NCBI GenBank assembly: GCA_023388195.1
Contig: JAEWGR010000056.1
Coordinates: 10,153-74,152 of the forward strand
Reading direction: 5' to 3'
DNA length: 64,000 nucleotides
DNA from: Bacillota bacterium
Lineage (GTDB): Bacteria > Bacillota > Negativicutes > Sporomusales > Sporomusaceae
The translations under genes were made by a program, and so were the position numbers. Position 1 is the stretch's first letter; each line of letters starts with the position of its first letter. This document shows, piece by piece, positions 1-7,974 of the stretch. The notes below the pieces were generated by a model. The model worked only from the letters and a program-made list of their open reading frames with translations. It ran no database searches and had not been told where the DNA came from.

Positions 1-1239
1 TAACGGCCCCAGGGGGAGTACCGCAACGCTGGCCTCCGGCTTCTTTTTCAATAATTCTGTAATGGCGTCGCAGGGGCTGTTTACCGGAATAAACTTAGCG
101 TCTTTTACCGTTTGGGCATCAAGACTGGAATATAAATAACAGTCCGCTTTACTCTGGATCATAGCCTGCGATTGGACCTGCCATTGGTCAAACACCCGGA
201 AATCAGGGCTATTAATCATAGCCAGCAGCTCTTGCGGCGTTTCTCTCATTTTAAGTATTTTGGCAAAATTGCCATGATCGGGTACACCGTCCGAACACTC
301 GGAGCAGGATAAAATAGCACCGCCCTGCTTGACAACCTGCGCAGCAGCACTCATGCCTTTGACAGTTTGATACAGGTTTTGGTCGAGGGGATACCCGGAG
401 TTAGTGGTAATGACAATATCAAAGGGGTTATCCACGGGGTACATGGCATGATTCTTTACAAAAGCGCAGCCTGCCCGATGGGCGGCAAGCAGTTCGCCGG
501 CAAAGACGCCGGTAATTTCCTTATTGCCATTTAAGGTTACGTTAAGAATAAAATCGGGTTTTGCCATCAGGCAGTTTTGGGTGGCGGCATCCTGAACCGG
601 ATTACCGTCGATAATTCCCCAGGTACTGTTCGTACTGCCGATCATCTGCGCGTTATGAAAGTCCTGGATCGTTGATATCCCGGCAATACCGGGACAGATT
701 CCCTTTGGACCGCCGGAGAAGCCGGCAAAAAAATGGGGTTCGATAAAACCGGTTACTATTTTAAATGTACAATTCACATAGGTCTTGTTCAAATAGACAT
801 CAGAGCCGTAGCTGTTTTTTCCTACCAGTACTAATTCTTCAGGCTCAAAGGCATTGTGATTAATAACGCGGACTGTATCCACAACTTCCTGACCCAGCAT
901 CTGTACCAATTCTTCCTTGGTATTGGCGCGATGACTGCCAAGCCCGTTGATGATGACAAAGTTTGCGTTAGGCACATGGCAGAGTTCTTCCAGCAACCAG
1001 GGAACCAGTTTATGATTTGGCGTGGGGCGGGTCATGTCAGAGATGACAATAGCTACAGTATCTGAAGGGGTTACCATGTCTTTTAGCGCCGGTGTTGCTG
1101 CAGGCTGGCGGAGGGCTTTTTGAACAGCTGCTTTTTCATCGTTTAAGCCGGATAAAGGAGTTGGTTCAATAATGACCGCCCGATCAGGGACCATAATATC
1201 GAGACCGGTTTTTCCATAGGCTAGAGACACAGACTTCAT
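1..1239 (-). CDS. larA: LarA-family nickel-dependent lactate racemase, 3' end outside the window
   Basis: The protein reads MKSVSLAYGK at its start and stays open for 413 codons to the window edge; the family is about 420-430 aa, so only the extreme C-terminus is missing. LarA interconverts D- and L-lactate with a nickel-pincer nucleotide attached to a lysine. The family residues are all present at the expected offsets from Lactiplantibacillus LarA: D68 and R71 (in SDMTRP), H103 (GSHRAN), H169 (EPHFF), K179 (GGPKG) and H195. Relatives racemise other 2-hydroxyacids, so the substrate is an inference. No larB, larC or larE lies in this window. The gene runs divergently from the DUF3793 gene across a 298-bp gap. 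Confidence 0.85.
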   Translation of the reverse strand, partial: MKSVSLAYGKTGLDIMVPDRAVIIEPTPLSGLNDEKAAVQKALRQPAATPALKDMVTPSDTVAIVISDMTRPTPNHKLVPWLLEELCHVPNANFVIINGLGSHRANTKEELVQMLGQEVVDTVRVINHNAFEPEELVLVGKNSYGSDVYLNKTYVNCTFKIVTGFIEPHFFAGFSGGPKGICPGIAGISTIQDFHNAQMIGSTNSTWGIIDGNPVQDAATQNCLMAKPDFILNVTLNGNKEITGVFAGELLAAHRAGCAFVKNHAMYPVDNPFDIVITTNSGYPLDQNLYQTVKGMSAAAQVVKQGGAILSCSECSDGVPDHGNFAKILKMRETPQELLAMINSPDFRVFDQWQVQSQAMIQSKADCYLYSSLDAQTVKDAKFIPVNSPCDAITELLKKKPEASVAVLPLGPL

Positions 1240-1456
1240 ATTGTAACACTGCCTTTCATCAATTGTATTTTATTGTTAGCTTGGCACTATAAGTCTATTT
1301 TATCCTGAATTTACAAAATCTCAATACCATTTTTAAACAATAAGACCCGGAATAAACGCTGATGAAAAGTAATGCTGCTCTGCTGGTTAATAAACCTCAT
1401 TGCCAACATCCCAACGATTGACAATATAAGCAGTACGCGATATACTGAATATAAAT

Positions 1457-1475
1457 GATAATGATAATCATTACA
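1457..1475. promoter_or_regulatory. Fur box
   Basis: GATAATGATAATCATTACA matches the 19-bp Fur consensus at 17 positions. Within it, positions 1459-1473 form a perfect inverted repeat TAATGAT-A-ATCATTA. It lies about 60 bp upstream of the DUF3793 gene, where bound Fe(II)-Fur would block transcription. It is also about 220 bp from the larA start, so control of that gene is less likely. The rest of the 1240-1537 gap is AT-rich with nothing else recognised. Confidence 0.8.
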
Positions 1476-1537
1476 TAAGCCATTCGTTTATTTACAGCAT
1501 ACTATGTAAAAAGGGATAATGGAAGGAGGCGGCATAC

Positions 1538-2164
1538 ATGCTATACAGGCAAACCGGGGAGTCGTTACTACAGACTGAGGATCAAAAAAATCCCACTTAT
1601 TTTTTTAAATGGCTGGTTGTTGAGCTGGCTCCAACCATCTATGGGGAAAAGCCGGCAACATTACTAACCTTCACTGACAGTCGCAGATTTCACCGGCTAA
1701 CTTTTTGGCGTAAGTTTGGGCCGGCCTTTTTCCGGCAATCAGATATTGAGTGGGCTATTGTACGGGAGGCAGCAAACAGTCTTACTGTTTTATTCTATCA
1801 TCCTGCCAGCCTGTCAGGCTGCTTACAGCAATCAGATCACCGCCGGTTCCTGTCAGCGTTTGGCTACCGGTCGGACTGTCCGTTATGGGAAAATATGAAT
1901 TGCCTAAAAAAAAGGTATCAGCATGGCTGTCCTCATGAAATCGGCTTGCTGCTGGGTATCCCCCTAAAAGATGTGCTCGGCTTTATGGGGCAGGGCGACG
2001 AATGCTTAAGCTGCAGGGGGCTGTGGTGTATCTACGGTGATCCGGAGCCATCACTGAAGGTGATGGAAAAAATTGATGAATGTAAAACCTATGCCGCCGG
2101 CCTAATCCATAGCGGTGTCAGCCCGCGTCGCATCCTATTAGAAAAGTATAGTAAAACTGCGTAA
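1538..2164 (+). CDS. DUF3793 family protein, iron-regulated
   Basis: A 208-aa protein with the DUF3793 hallmark near residues 130-150 (PHEIGLLLGIPLKDVLGFMG). The molecular function of the family is unknown. In anaerobic Firmicutes it is often found with flavodoxins and ferrous-iron transport genes (family knowledge). The start is set by a strong GGAAGGAGG ribosome site 10 bp upstream of ATG. A Fur box lies in the promoter region and a terminator follows, so the gene appears to be a single-gene iron-repressed unit. Cysteines at about residues 118, 130, 150 and 153 could bind metal, but I see no firm motif. No signal peptide or membrane segment is visible. Confidence 0.8.
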   Translation: MLYRQTGESLLQTEDQKNPTYFFKWLVVELAPTIYGEKPATLLTFTDSRRFHRLTFWRKFGPAFFRQSDIEWAIVREAANSLTVLFYHPASLSGCLQQSDHRRFLSAFGYRSDCPLWENMNCLKKRYQHGCPHEIGLLLGIPLKDVLGFMGQGDECLSCRGLWCIYGDPEPSLKVMEKIDECKTYAAGLIHSGVSPRRILLEKYSKTA

Positions 2165-2191
2165 TTATTGCAGGATTAATAACTGATTTTC

Positions 2192-2226
2192 CCGCGTATC
2201 CTATTGGGGTATGCGGTTTTATTTTT
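2192..2226 (+). terminator. rho-independent terminator of the DUF3793 gene
   Basis: The stem CCGCGTATCC pairs with GGGGTATGCGG (two G-U pairs) around a short loop and is followed by TTTTATTTTT. Confidence 0.8.
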
Positions 2227-2239
2227 AAAAAAAATTTAC

Positions 2240-2267
2240 TTGCACTTTGGGGCAATTATGTTACAAT
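2240..2267 (+). promoter_or_regulatory. candidate sigma-A promoter of the decarboxylase
   Basis: TTGCAC (2240-2245), a 16-bp spacer and TACAAT (2262-2267), placed about 50 bp before the start codon. Confidence 0.5.
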
Positions 2268-2316
2268 CATAGAGTGCTTTTGGTGAAAATATTGTTGTAA
2301 AAAGGAGCGATGATAA

Positions 2317-3480
2317 GTGAAATATTTCAGGTTATCCCAGGATGCTGTCAAAGCACTGGCTGATAGCTACGGCACTCCGTTATTAGTGCTATCTTTGGAA
2401 CAAATTGAACTTAATTATAATTTGCTGGCAGAGAACATGCCTGGCGTAAAGATATATTACGCCGTCAAAGCAAATCCGGATGAACGTATTGTCCGGAAGC
2501 TTAGTTCGCTTGGCGGCTATTTTGATGTCGCCTCTGACGGCGAGATGCGCATGCTGAATCATTTAGGTATTGACGGAGAGCGTCTGGTATACGCCAATCC
2601 GGTGAAAACGGGCAGCGGGTTAAAAGCAGCCTGTGAAACCGGCGTCAATAAGTTTACCTTTGACAGCGAGAGTGAAATTGGCAAGATGGCGGCAGCTGTT
2701 CCCGGCGGCACCGTGTTGCTGCGGATCCGGGTGGATAATCCCCGGGCACTGGTTGATCTTAATAAAAAGTTCGGGGCTCATCCTGATGAGGCGCTGGAGC
2801 TGCTGCTTAAGGCTAAGGCGGCCGGCCTTGACGTTGCCGGCCTGTGTTTTCATGTTGGCAGCCAATCAACAGGAACTGAGGCGTACCTTGAAGCACTGAG
2901 CATATGCCGTCGGCTATTTGATGCTGCCGGCAAGCAGGGCCTCAACCTGCGCATCCTTGATATCGGCGGCGGTTTCCCTATTCCCACATTAACCGAGGAA
3001 CCGGATGTAGCCGCTATGGCTGCCGGCATTTATAAGGCGGTTAAACAACATTTTCCCCATACTGAGATCTGGGCCGAACCAGGCCGGTATATCTGCGGCA
3101 CGGCCGTCAATCTGATTACCCAGGTTATTGGTACTACGGTGCGTAATAATCAGCAGTGGTATTTCCTTGATGATGGGTTATATGGGACATTTTCAGGGGT
3201 TATTTTTGATCATTGGGATTTTGAGCTTGAAACCTTTAAGTCCGGCAAACGTATTCAGGCCACTTTTGCCGGTCCCAGCTGTGATTCGCTGGATGTTATG
3301 TTCCGGGATAAGCCGACAGTGGCGCTGGAGATCGGGGACTTGATACTTGTGCCTAATTGTGGGGCCTATACATCAGCCTCGGCAACTGTATTTAACGGTT
3401 TTGCCAAAACACAAATTGTGGTTTGGGAAGATATATACGGAGAAATCATGGCCAAACTTGAATTGGCAACTGCCGGATAA
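2317..3480 (+). CDS. group IV (alanine-racemase-fold) lysine/ornithine decarboxylase
   Basis: A 387-aa PLP enzyme of the eukaryotic ornithine decarboxylase / diaminopimelate decarboxylase fold. PLP lysine K51 lies in YYAVKANP, H179 in HVGSQ, the phosphate-binding GGGFP at 217-221, EPGR at 254-257, and the catalytic Cys/Asp pair in PSCDSLD (C322, D323, D326). The short length and the GPSCDS motif fit ornithine/lysine decarboxylase rather than diaminopimelate decarboxylase. Selenomonas ruminantium has a similar 393-aa enzyme that makes cadaverine and putrescine for covalent attachment to peptidoglycan; the same role here is an inference. The start is GTG, fixed by AAGGAG at 2302-2307. The gene is monocistronic, with its own promoter and terminator. 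Confidence 0.85.
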   Translation: MKYFRLSQDAVKALADSYGTPLLVLSLEQIELNYNLLAENMPGVKIYYAVKANPDERIVRKLSSLGGYFDVASDGEMRMLNHLGIDGERLVYANPVKTGSGLKAACETGVNKFTFDSESEIGKMAAAVPGGTVLLRIRVDNPRALVDLNKKFGAHPDEALELLLKAKAAGLDVAGLCFHVGSQSTGTEAYLEALSICRRLFDAAGKQGLNLRILDIGGGFPIPTLTEEPDVAAMAAGIYKAVKQHFPHTEIWAEPGRYICGTAVNLITQVIGTTVRNNQQWYFLDDGLYGTFSGVIFDHWDFELETFKSGKRIQATFAGPSCDSLDVMFRDKPTVALEIGDLILVPNCGAYTSASATVFNGFAKTQIVVWEDIYGEIMAKLELATAG

Positions 3481-3502
3481 TTATATTGCAACAGAACTTT
3501 AG

Positions 3503-3540
3503 CATAGAAGGCTCCCGTTGTTACACGGGAGCCTTCTATG
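3503..3540. terminator. 16-bp perfect hairpin between convergent genes
   Basis: CATAGAAGGCTCCCGT (3503-3518) and its exact complement (3525-3540) enclose a 6-nt loop. Only a short T-run follows on the + strand. It separates the decarboxylase from convergent wrbA. Confidence 0.75.
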
Positions 3541-3599
3541 TTTACCCCGGCCAAATTTATAAAATGTAGAGACCGTACGTAAGCGATACGCAAATAGTA

Positions 3600-4223
3600 T
3601 TAGTTATTATAAAGCTTCCGGGCAATTGTTGCCACATGTTTTCCTTGGAAGGCAGCTCCGGCAAGTTCATTGGCACTAGGCAGTCTTTCGCCTCTGCCGC
3701 CGGCGATGGTCGAAGCTCCATATGGCGAGCCGCCCGTCATTTCATCGATGATGGTTTGGCCGGCAAAGGTGTATGGTAAGCCAACAATAACCATGCCATG
3801 ATGCAACAGGGTAGTATGCATGCTAAGAATCGTTGATTCCTGGCCGCCATGCTGAGTGGCTGTACTGGTGAAAACGCTGCCGGCTTTGCCGACCAGCCTG
3901 CCCTGCTGCCATAACTGACCGGTGGCATCCAAAAATTGGCGCATCTGTCCGCACATATTGCCAAAGCGGGTTGGCGTACCAAAGATAATGGCGTCGGCTT
4001 CGGCCAGTTCATCAAGCGTACAAACCGGAATATGACTGAATGACTTTTGGGCTTCAATAGCCCCCATTTTCTCCAGAATCTCAGTGGTTAATGTTTCAGG
4101 AACCCGCCGTAAAACGGCTTCGGCCCCGTCTACCTCGCGAATACCGGCAGCAACCGCTTCCGCCATACGATGCACATGCCCATACAAGGAATAATATACA
4201 ACCAGAACTTTCAATTGGCTCAC
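3600..4223 (-). CDS. wrbA: WrbA-type NAD(P)H:quinone oxidoreductase
   Basis: A 207-aa flavodoxin-fold protein. The FMN phosphate loop is near the N-terminus (YYSLYGHVHRMAEA), followed by TPTRFGNMCGQMRQFLD around residue 85 and the typical GGQESTILSMHTTLLHHGM segment, ending with ANELAGAAFQGKHVA. WrbA proteins are cytosolic tetramers that reduce quinones by two electrons, avoiding semiquinone radicals; in anaerobes they are linked to oxygen and redox stress. The length matches the family (about 200 aa). GGAGTGAG precedes the ATG. The 306-bp gap upstream is shared with a divergent chemoreceptor gene. Confidence 0.92.
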   Translation of the reverse strand: MSQLKVLVVYYSLYGHVHRMAEAVAAGIREVDGAEAVLRRVPETLTTEILEKMGAIEAQKSFSHIPVCTLDELAEADAIIFGTPTRFGNMCGQMRQFLDATGQLWQQGRLVGKAGSVFTSTATQHGGQESTILSMHTTLLHHGMVIVGLPYTFAGQTIIDEMTGGSPYGASTIAGGRGERLPSANELAGAAFQGKHVATIARKLYNN

Positions 4224-4460
4224 TCCTTTACCTAATATGTATTATTCTTAAATAACTTATTTCTCGTTAAAATGCCAATATCCTTCCTGAATATGTAATT
4301 TTTTTATGAGGCGGCTAATCGTTATCCTTCTGAGCTGAGCGGGGATATGCTCACCTTATTAGGATGTCCTGAATTGGATTAAAAAAATAAATGATAATTG
4401 CGAATATTGATGAAATCAGGCAGGAAAAATGGCATAATATGACGTATTTTGTATATTAAC

Positions 4461-4489
4461 TTGTCTAGACGAACAAACGATTATATATA
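4461..4489 (+). promoter_or_regulatory. candidate promoter of the chemoreceptor-like gene
   Basis: TTGTCT, a 17-bp spacer and TATATA, 40 bp before the start codon. The surrounding 4224-4529 gap is AT-rich and contains two copies of ACGATTATA; nothing else is recognised there. Confidence 0.4.
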
Positions 4490-4529
4490 TAGCTTATATT
4501 CTAAACGATTATAAAGGGAGGCGTACGAT

Positions 4530-5345
4530 ATGAATAAATTGACAGCAGCAATTGCCGCTGCGGAGCTATACCGGGATCTGAACGCGTTTGACTGTTCCGT
4601 GCTGGTGGCTAATGCCGAAGGGGTCATTATTCATTATATTGAAGGGAAAACCTTTCAGGCTAATGTAAAGCTGGGCCAACCGGCACCGGGAACGTCGGTT
4701 AAAAATTGCCTGGCTACCAGACAAATTGTCAAAACACTGATTCCAGAGCACCTATATGGTGTCAAGCTGCGTTCGATTGTCCGGCCTATAATTGAGGAGG
4801 ATGGAACCCTTTCCGGGGTTGTGGGTATGGCAATCAGTCTGATGACCGAAGAAGCTTTGCACAATGCGGCGCATACGATTGCGTCTATGACTGAGGAAAT
4901 AACAGCCACTACGGAGGAACTGGCCGCTTCGGCCAGCCGCTTGGCACATGAACTTGCTAAAGTAAAGAGTGGCAGCGAACGTGTAATTACTGAAATTAAT
5001 AAGACAGATGAGATTTTAAAATTTGTGAGTGACGTTGCTGCAAATTCCAATCTGCTGGGGCTTAATGCAGCTATTGAAGCCGCCCGGGCCGGAGAGCAGG
5101 GCCGCGGTTTTGCGGTTGTTGCCGATGAAATACGCAAAATGGCAGTTAATAGCTCCCAATCGGTTAATGATATAAAAAAAATCCTGCAGAATATTGAACA
5201 TGAGGCGATTTCGGTAGTCGAAGTTATTGGCAGTACAGCCCAATTGAGTGAACACCAGGCTTCGGCTACCGAGCAGATCGGAAAAACGATGCAGGAGCTG
5301 ACGGCGACCGCCAATGAAGTAGAGAATATTGCCAATATGGTGTAA
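4530..5345 (+). CDS. soluble methyl-accepting chemotaxis-like protein
   Basis: A 271-aa protein with no membrane segment. Residues 1-100 form a small sensory domain of a type often seen in short Negativicutes and Clostridia receptors, with a PAS/GAF-like pattern (VLVANAEGVIIHYIEG, RSIVRPIIEEDGTLSGVVGMA). Residues 105-271 form a coiled-coil MCP signalling domain whose hairpin tip is conserved (GLNAAIEAARAGEQGRGFAV, about residues 177-196, then VADEIRKMA). It would signal to CheA/CheW from the cytoplasm. The helical bundle is short, so methylation sites may be few. GGGAGG precedes the ATG. No che genes adjoin it. The ligand is unknown. Confidence 0.85.
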   Translation: MNKLTAAIAAAELYRDLNAFDCSVLVANAEGVIIHYIEGKTFQANVKLGQPAPGTSVKNCLATRQIVKTLIPEHLYGVKLRSIVRPIIEEDGTLSGVVGMAISLMTEEALHNAAHTIASMTEEITATTEELAASASRLAHELAKVKSGSERVITEINKTDEILKFVSDVAANSNLLGLNAAIEAARAGEQGRGFAVVADEIRKMAVNSSQSVNDIKKILQNIEHEAISVVEVIGSTAQLSEHQASATEQIGKTMQELTATANEVENIANMV

Positions 5346-5365
5346 ACCGGCAATGGTGCCGGAAT

Positions 5366-5417
5366 AAACTACCCCTGGAGATTCGGCCAAAGCCGGTATG
5401 ATCTCCAGGGGTAGTTT
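5366..5417. terminator. bidirectional terminator hairpin
   Basis: AAACTACCCCTGGAGAT (5366-5382) pairs perfectly with 5401-5417 around an 18-nt loop that holds a small GGC/GCC stem. It lies between the convergent chemoreceptor and hbd genes. Confidence 0.75.
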
Positions 5418-5439
5418 GTCAACAGTGGGCTAATTAAGT

Positions 5440-6297
5440 TTATCGGGAATATTCAAAGAACCCTTTGCCGCTTTTACGTCCAAGGTAGCCGGCTTGAACC
5501 ATTTTCTTAAGCAGCGGGCAGGGACGGTATTTGGGGTCACCATAGCCGGCATAGAGGACTTCCATAATCGACAGCACCGTATCATTGCCAATCAGGTCAG
5601 ACAGTGCCAGCGGTCCCATGGGATGGTTAAAGCCCAGCCGGGCTACGGTGTCAATGTCTTCGGCACTGGCAACCCCTTCCATGAGTGCATAGACAGCCTC
5701 ATTTATCATGGGTATCATAATGCGGTTGCCGATAAAGCCGGGGAAATCTTCAACTTTGACCGGCTCTTTTCCTAACTGGCAGGTTAAGGACTGGATCTTG
5801 TCAAAGGTTGCTTGTGATGTTGCCAGACCATTGATGATTTCTACGAGTTTCATGACCGGCGCGGGATTGAAAAAGTGCATACCGATAACCTTATCTGCCC
5901 GCCCGGTAGTGGCGGCAACCGCTGTGAGCGGCAGGGAAGAGGTATTTGTTGCCAATATAGTGTCAGGCGGGCACAGTTTGTCGAGCAACTGAAAGATCTC
6001 TCTTTTAATATCCATTTTTTCTACGGCTGCTTCAACAACCAAGTCGACGGCACAAACGTCGGCAGTCAGTTCCACTGCACCGGTAATCCGGTTCATAATG
6101 CCGGCTTTTTCATCAGGTGTCAGTTTGCCTTTTTCAACAGCCCGGCTAAGATTCTTGGCAATTGAGTTTAACCCTTTTTGTACAAACTCCTCATTAATAT
6201 CTCTAATAATTACAGTAAGGCCGCCTTGGGCCATTACCTGGGCAATACCGCTGCCCATTTGTCCGGCACCAATGATTAATACTTTTCTAATGTCCAT
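5440..6297 (-). CDS. hbd: 3-hydroxybutyryl-CoA dehydrogenase
   Basis: A 285-aa protein. The NAD-binding Rossmann motif GAGQMGSGIAQ is at residues 10-20 and D33 (IRDIN) ends beta strand 2, as in NAD(H)-dependent members. The catalytic His lies in GMHFFNPAP (about residue 141) with conserved E and N residues further on (MKLVEII, NRIMIPMINEA). This family oxidises (S)-3-hydroxyacyl-CoA to acetoacetyl-CoA. It is the last gene of the minus-strand C4 operon, 12 bp after maoC. The paired upstream hydratase is MaoC-type and would be expected to give the (R)-isomer, so the stereochemical fit within the operon is not obvious. Confidence 0.93.
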   Translation of the reverse strand: MDIRKVLIIGAGQMGSGIAQVMAQGGLTVIIRDINEEFVQKGLNSIAKNLSRAVEKGKLTPDEKAGIMNRITGAVELTADVCAVDLVVEAAVEKMDIKREIFQLLDKLCPPDTILATNTSSLPLTAVAATTGRADKVIGMHFFNPAPVMKLVEIINGLATSQATFDKIQSLTCQLGKEPVKVEDFPGFIGNRIMIPMINEAVYALMEGVASAEDIDTVARLGFNHPMGPLALSDLIGNDTVLSIMEVLYAGYGDPKYRPCPLLKKMVQAGYLGRKSGKGFFEYSR

Positions 6298-6309
6298 AAG
6301 CTACCCCCG

Positions 6310-6729
6310 CTAGTCTCTTTTCATTACCGTGGCCTTGCCATCAATAACCACAGTTCCCTCCTGGTTGGTGACTGTGGTTTTTAAGATCAGCCGGTTTTTG
6401 GCGTCGATCTTTTCTATAACCTCAACTGTCGCGGTAACGGTGTCGCCGATTTTTACCGGGGCCTTAAAGGCTAGTTCCTGGGCAAGGTAAATGGTGTTGG
6501 CCCCAGGCAAGGTTGTACCAAGCAAAGCGGAGATAAAGGCAGCTGACAGCATGCCGTGGGCAATACGTTCTTTAAACATGGAATTCCTGGCAAATTCGGC
6601 ATTGATGTGCACAGGGTTAAAATCACCGCTGAGGCCGGCAAAGGAATACACGTCATATTCACTTACTGTCTTGGCCATACTGGCCTTGTCGCCCACTTTG
6701 ATGTCAGCAAATTTTACATCTTGTACCAT
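6310..6729 (-). CDS. MaoC-type enoyl-CoA hydratase (PhaJ-like)
   Basis: A 139-aa hot-dog-fold protein with the hydratase-2 motif: the catalytic dyad D36 and H41 lies in GDFNPVHINAEFA, followed by RIAHGML at 55-61. The family hydrates trans-2-enoyl-CoA (crotonyl-CoA) to (R)-3-hydroxyacyl-CoA. The length matches PhaJ (about 135-140 aa). The start is the ATG preceded by AGGAGGTG at 8-nt spacing. It sits between etfA and hbd. No crotonase (ECH fold) gene is present in the locus, so this protein probably supplies the hydratase step. A related role, such as a thioesterase, is less likely because of the intact dyad. Confidence 0.85.
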   Translation of the reverse strand: MVQDVKFADIKVGDKASMAKTVSEYDVYSFAGLSGDFNPVHINAEFARNSMFKERIAHGMLSAAFISALLGTTLPGANTIYLAQELAFKAPVKIGDTVTATVEVIEKIDAKNRLILKTTVTNQEGTVVIDGKATVMKRD

Positions 6730-6760
6730 AAACAGCACCTCCTGTTATAGAATCTAATGG

Positions 6761-7960
6761 TTAGCCAGCGGCTTTGATTTTCTTAAACTCTGCAATAAGG
6801 GCCGGGATTACTTCCAGGACATCGCCAACGATGCCATAGTCGGCCATCTTAAAGATGGGAGCATCCGGATCTTTATTGATAGCAATAACGATATCGGAAG
6901 AGGACATGCCGGCTAAATGCTGGATAGCACCGGAGATGCCGCAAGCGATATATACTTTAGGGCCAACGGTTTTGCCGGTCTGGCCAACCTGGTTTAAAGC
7001 CGGTATCCAGCCGGCGTCAACCGCCGCCCGGGAAGCGCCGACTGCGCCACCCAGGACAGCTGCAAGCTCTTCAATCAGTTTGAAGTTTTCCGGCTTGCAA
7101 ATACCCCGGCCGCCGGAAACAATAAACTCGGCTTCTTCCAGATTACAGGCAACCGTACTTCCCTGAATTACTTCTATAAGTTTTGTCCGGATATCGCCGG
7201 GGTGCACTTTGCTGGTTACCTGAACCACCGCTCCGGTGCGGGAGAAATCCTGGTCAGGGCGCTTAAATACTTTTGGCCGGATGGTTCCCATCTGGGGCCG
7301 GTGGTCAGGGCACAAAATGGTCGCCATTATATTACCGCCAAAAGCCGGCCGAGTCCAGGCAACCAGCCCGGTGGCCTCATCAATATCTAAATTGGTGCAA
7401 TCCGCAGTCAGGCCGGTGCCTACGCGGCAGGCGACCCGGGGACCAAGATCCCGGCCGTCATTGGTTGCCCCCATCAGAATAACCGATGGCCGGTAGGTAT
7501 TAATCAGGTCGGTGAAGGTAATGGTATAGCCATCTGTGGAATAATGCTTAAATTCAGGGCCTTCAACCAGATAAATTTTATCGGCACCGCTGGCAAAAAT
7601 CTCTTTGGTCAAGCCGGCTACATCCTGGCCAATCAACACAGCGGCCAATTCCTGGCCCATTGTATCGGCAAGTTTGCGGCCTTCACCTAACAGCTCGTGG
7701 CTTACATTACGGATGAGACCGTTTACTTGTTCAATATAGACCCAAACGCCTTTATACAGGTCTTTGTCAATGGTAATTGATTTTTCTTCTACCTCACGAA
7801 TAATAGCCCCGACCGGACAAACATCCACACAAGCGCCGCAAGCCGTACACGCTTCGGTGATGACGGCTTTATCGCCTTCCATGATGATAGCGCCGAAAGG
7901 ACAGGTGCCTACACAGGCGGTACAACCGATACATTGTTCAGCAATTACTTTTACAGCCAT
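6761..7960 (-). CDS. etfA: electron transfer flavoprotein alpha subunit with N-terminal 2[4Fe-4S] ferredoxin domain
   Basis: A 399-aa protein. Residues 1-60 hold two CxxCxxCxxxC clusters (C10, C13, C16, C20 and C38, C41, C44, C48). The rest is EtfA, with the C-terminal FAD-binding region (GISGAIQHLAGM, INKDPDAPIF, GIVGD). Fused ferredoxin-EtfA proteins occur in anaerobes, for example CarE of the Acetobacterium caffeyl-CoA reductase. They transfer electrons between acyl-CoA dehydrogenase, NADH and ferredoxin. Flavin-based bifurcation or confurcation here is an inference. It follows etfB by 14 bp and serves the bcd gene of the same operon. Confidence 0.93.
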   Translation of the reverse strand: MAVKVIAEQCIGCTACVGTCPFGAIIMEGDKAVITEACTACGACVDVCPVGAIIREVEEKSITIDKDLYKGVWVYIEQVNGLIRNVSHELLGEGRKLADTMGQELAAVLIGQDVAGLTKEIFASGADKIYLVEGPEFKHYSTDGYTITFTDLINTYRPSVILMGATNDGRDLGPRVACRVGTGLTADCTNLDIDEATGLVAWTRPAFGGNIMATILCPDHRPQMGTIRPKVFKRPDQDFSRTGAVVQVTSKVHPGDIRTKLIEVIQGSTVACNLEEAEFIVSGGRGICKPENFKLIEELAAVLGGAVGASRAAVDAGWIPALNQVGQTGKTVGPKVYIACGISGAIQHLAGMSSSDIVIAINKDPDAPIFKMADYGIVGDVLEVIPALIAEFKKIKAAG

Positions 7961-7974
7961 TATTTAACCCCCCC

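Noticed and set aside
4388..4412. Possible second Fur box upstream of the chemoreceptor gene
   Set aside because: Only one GATAAT-like hexamer is present; the neighbouring hexamers do not match and there is no palindrome.
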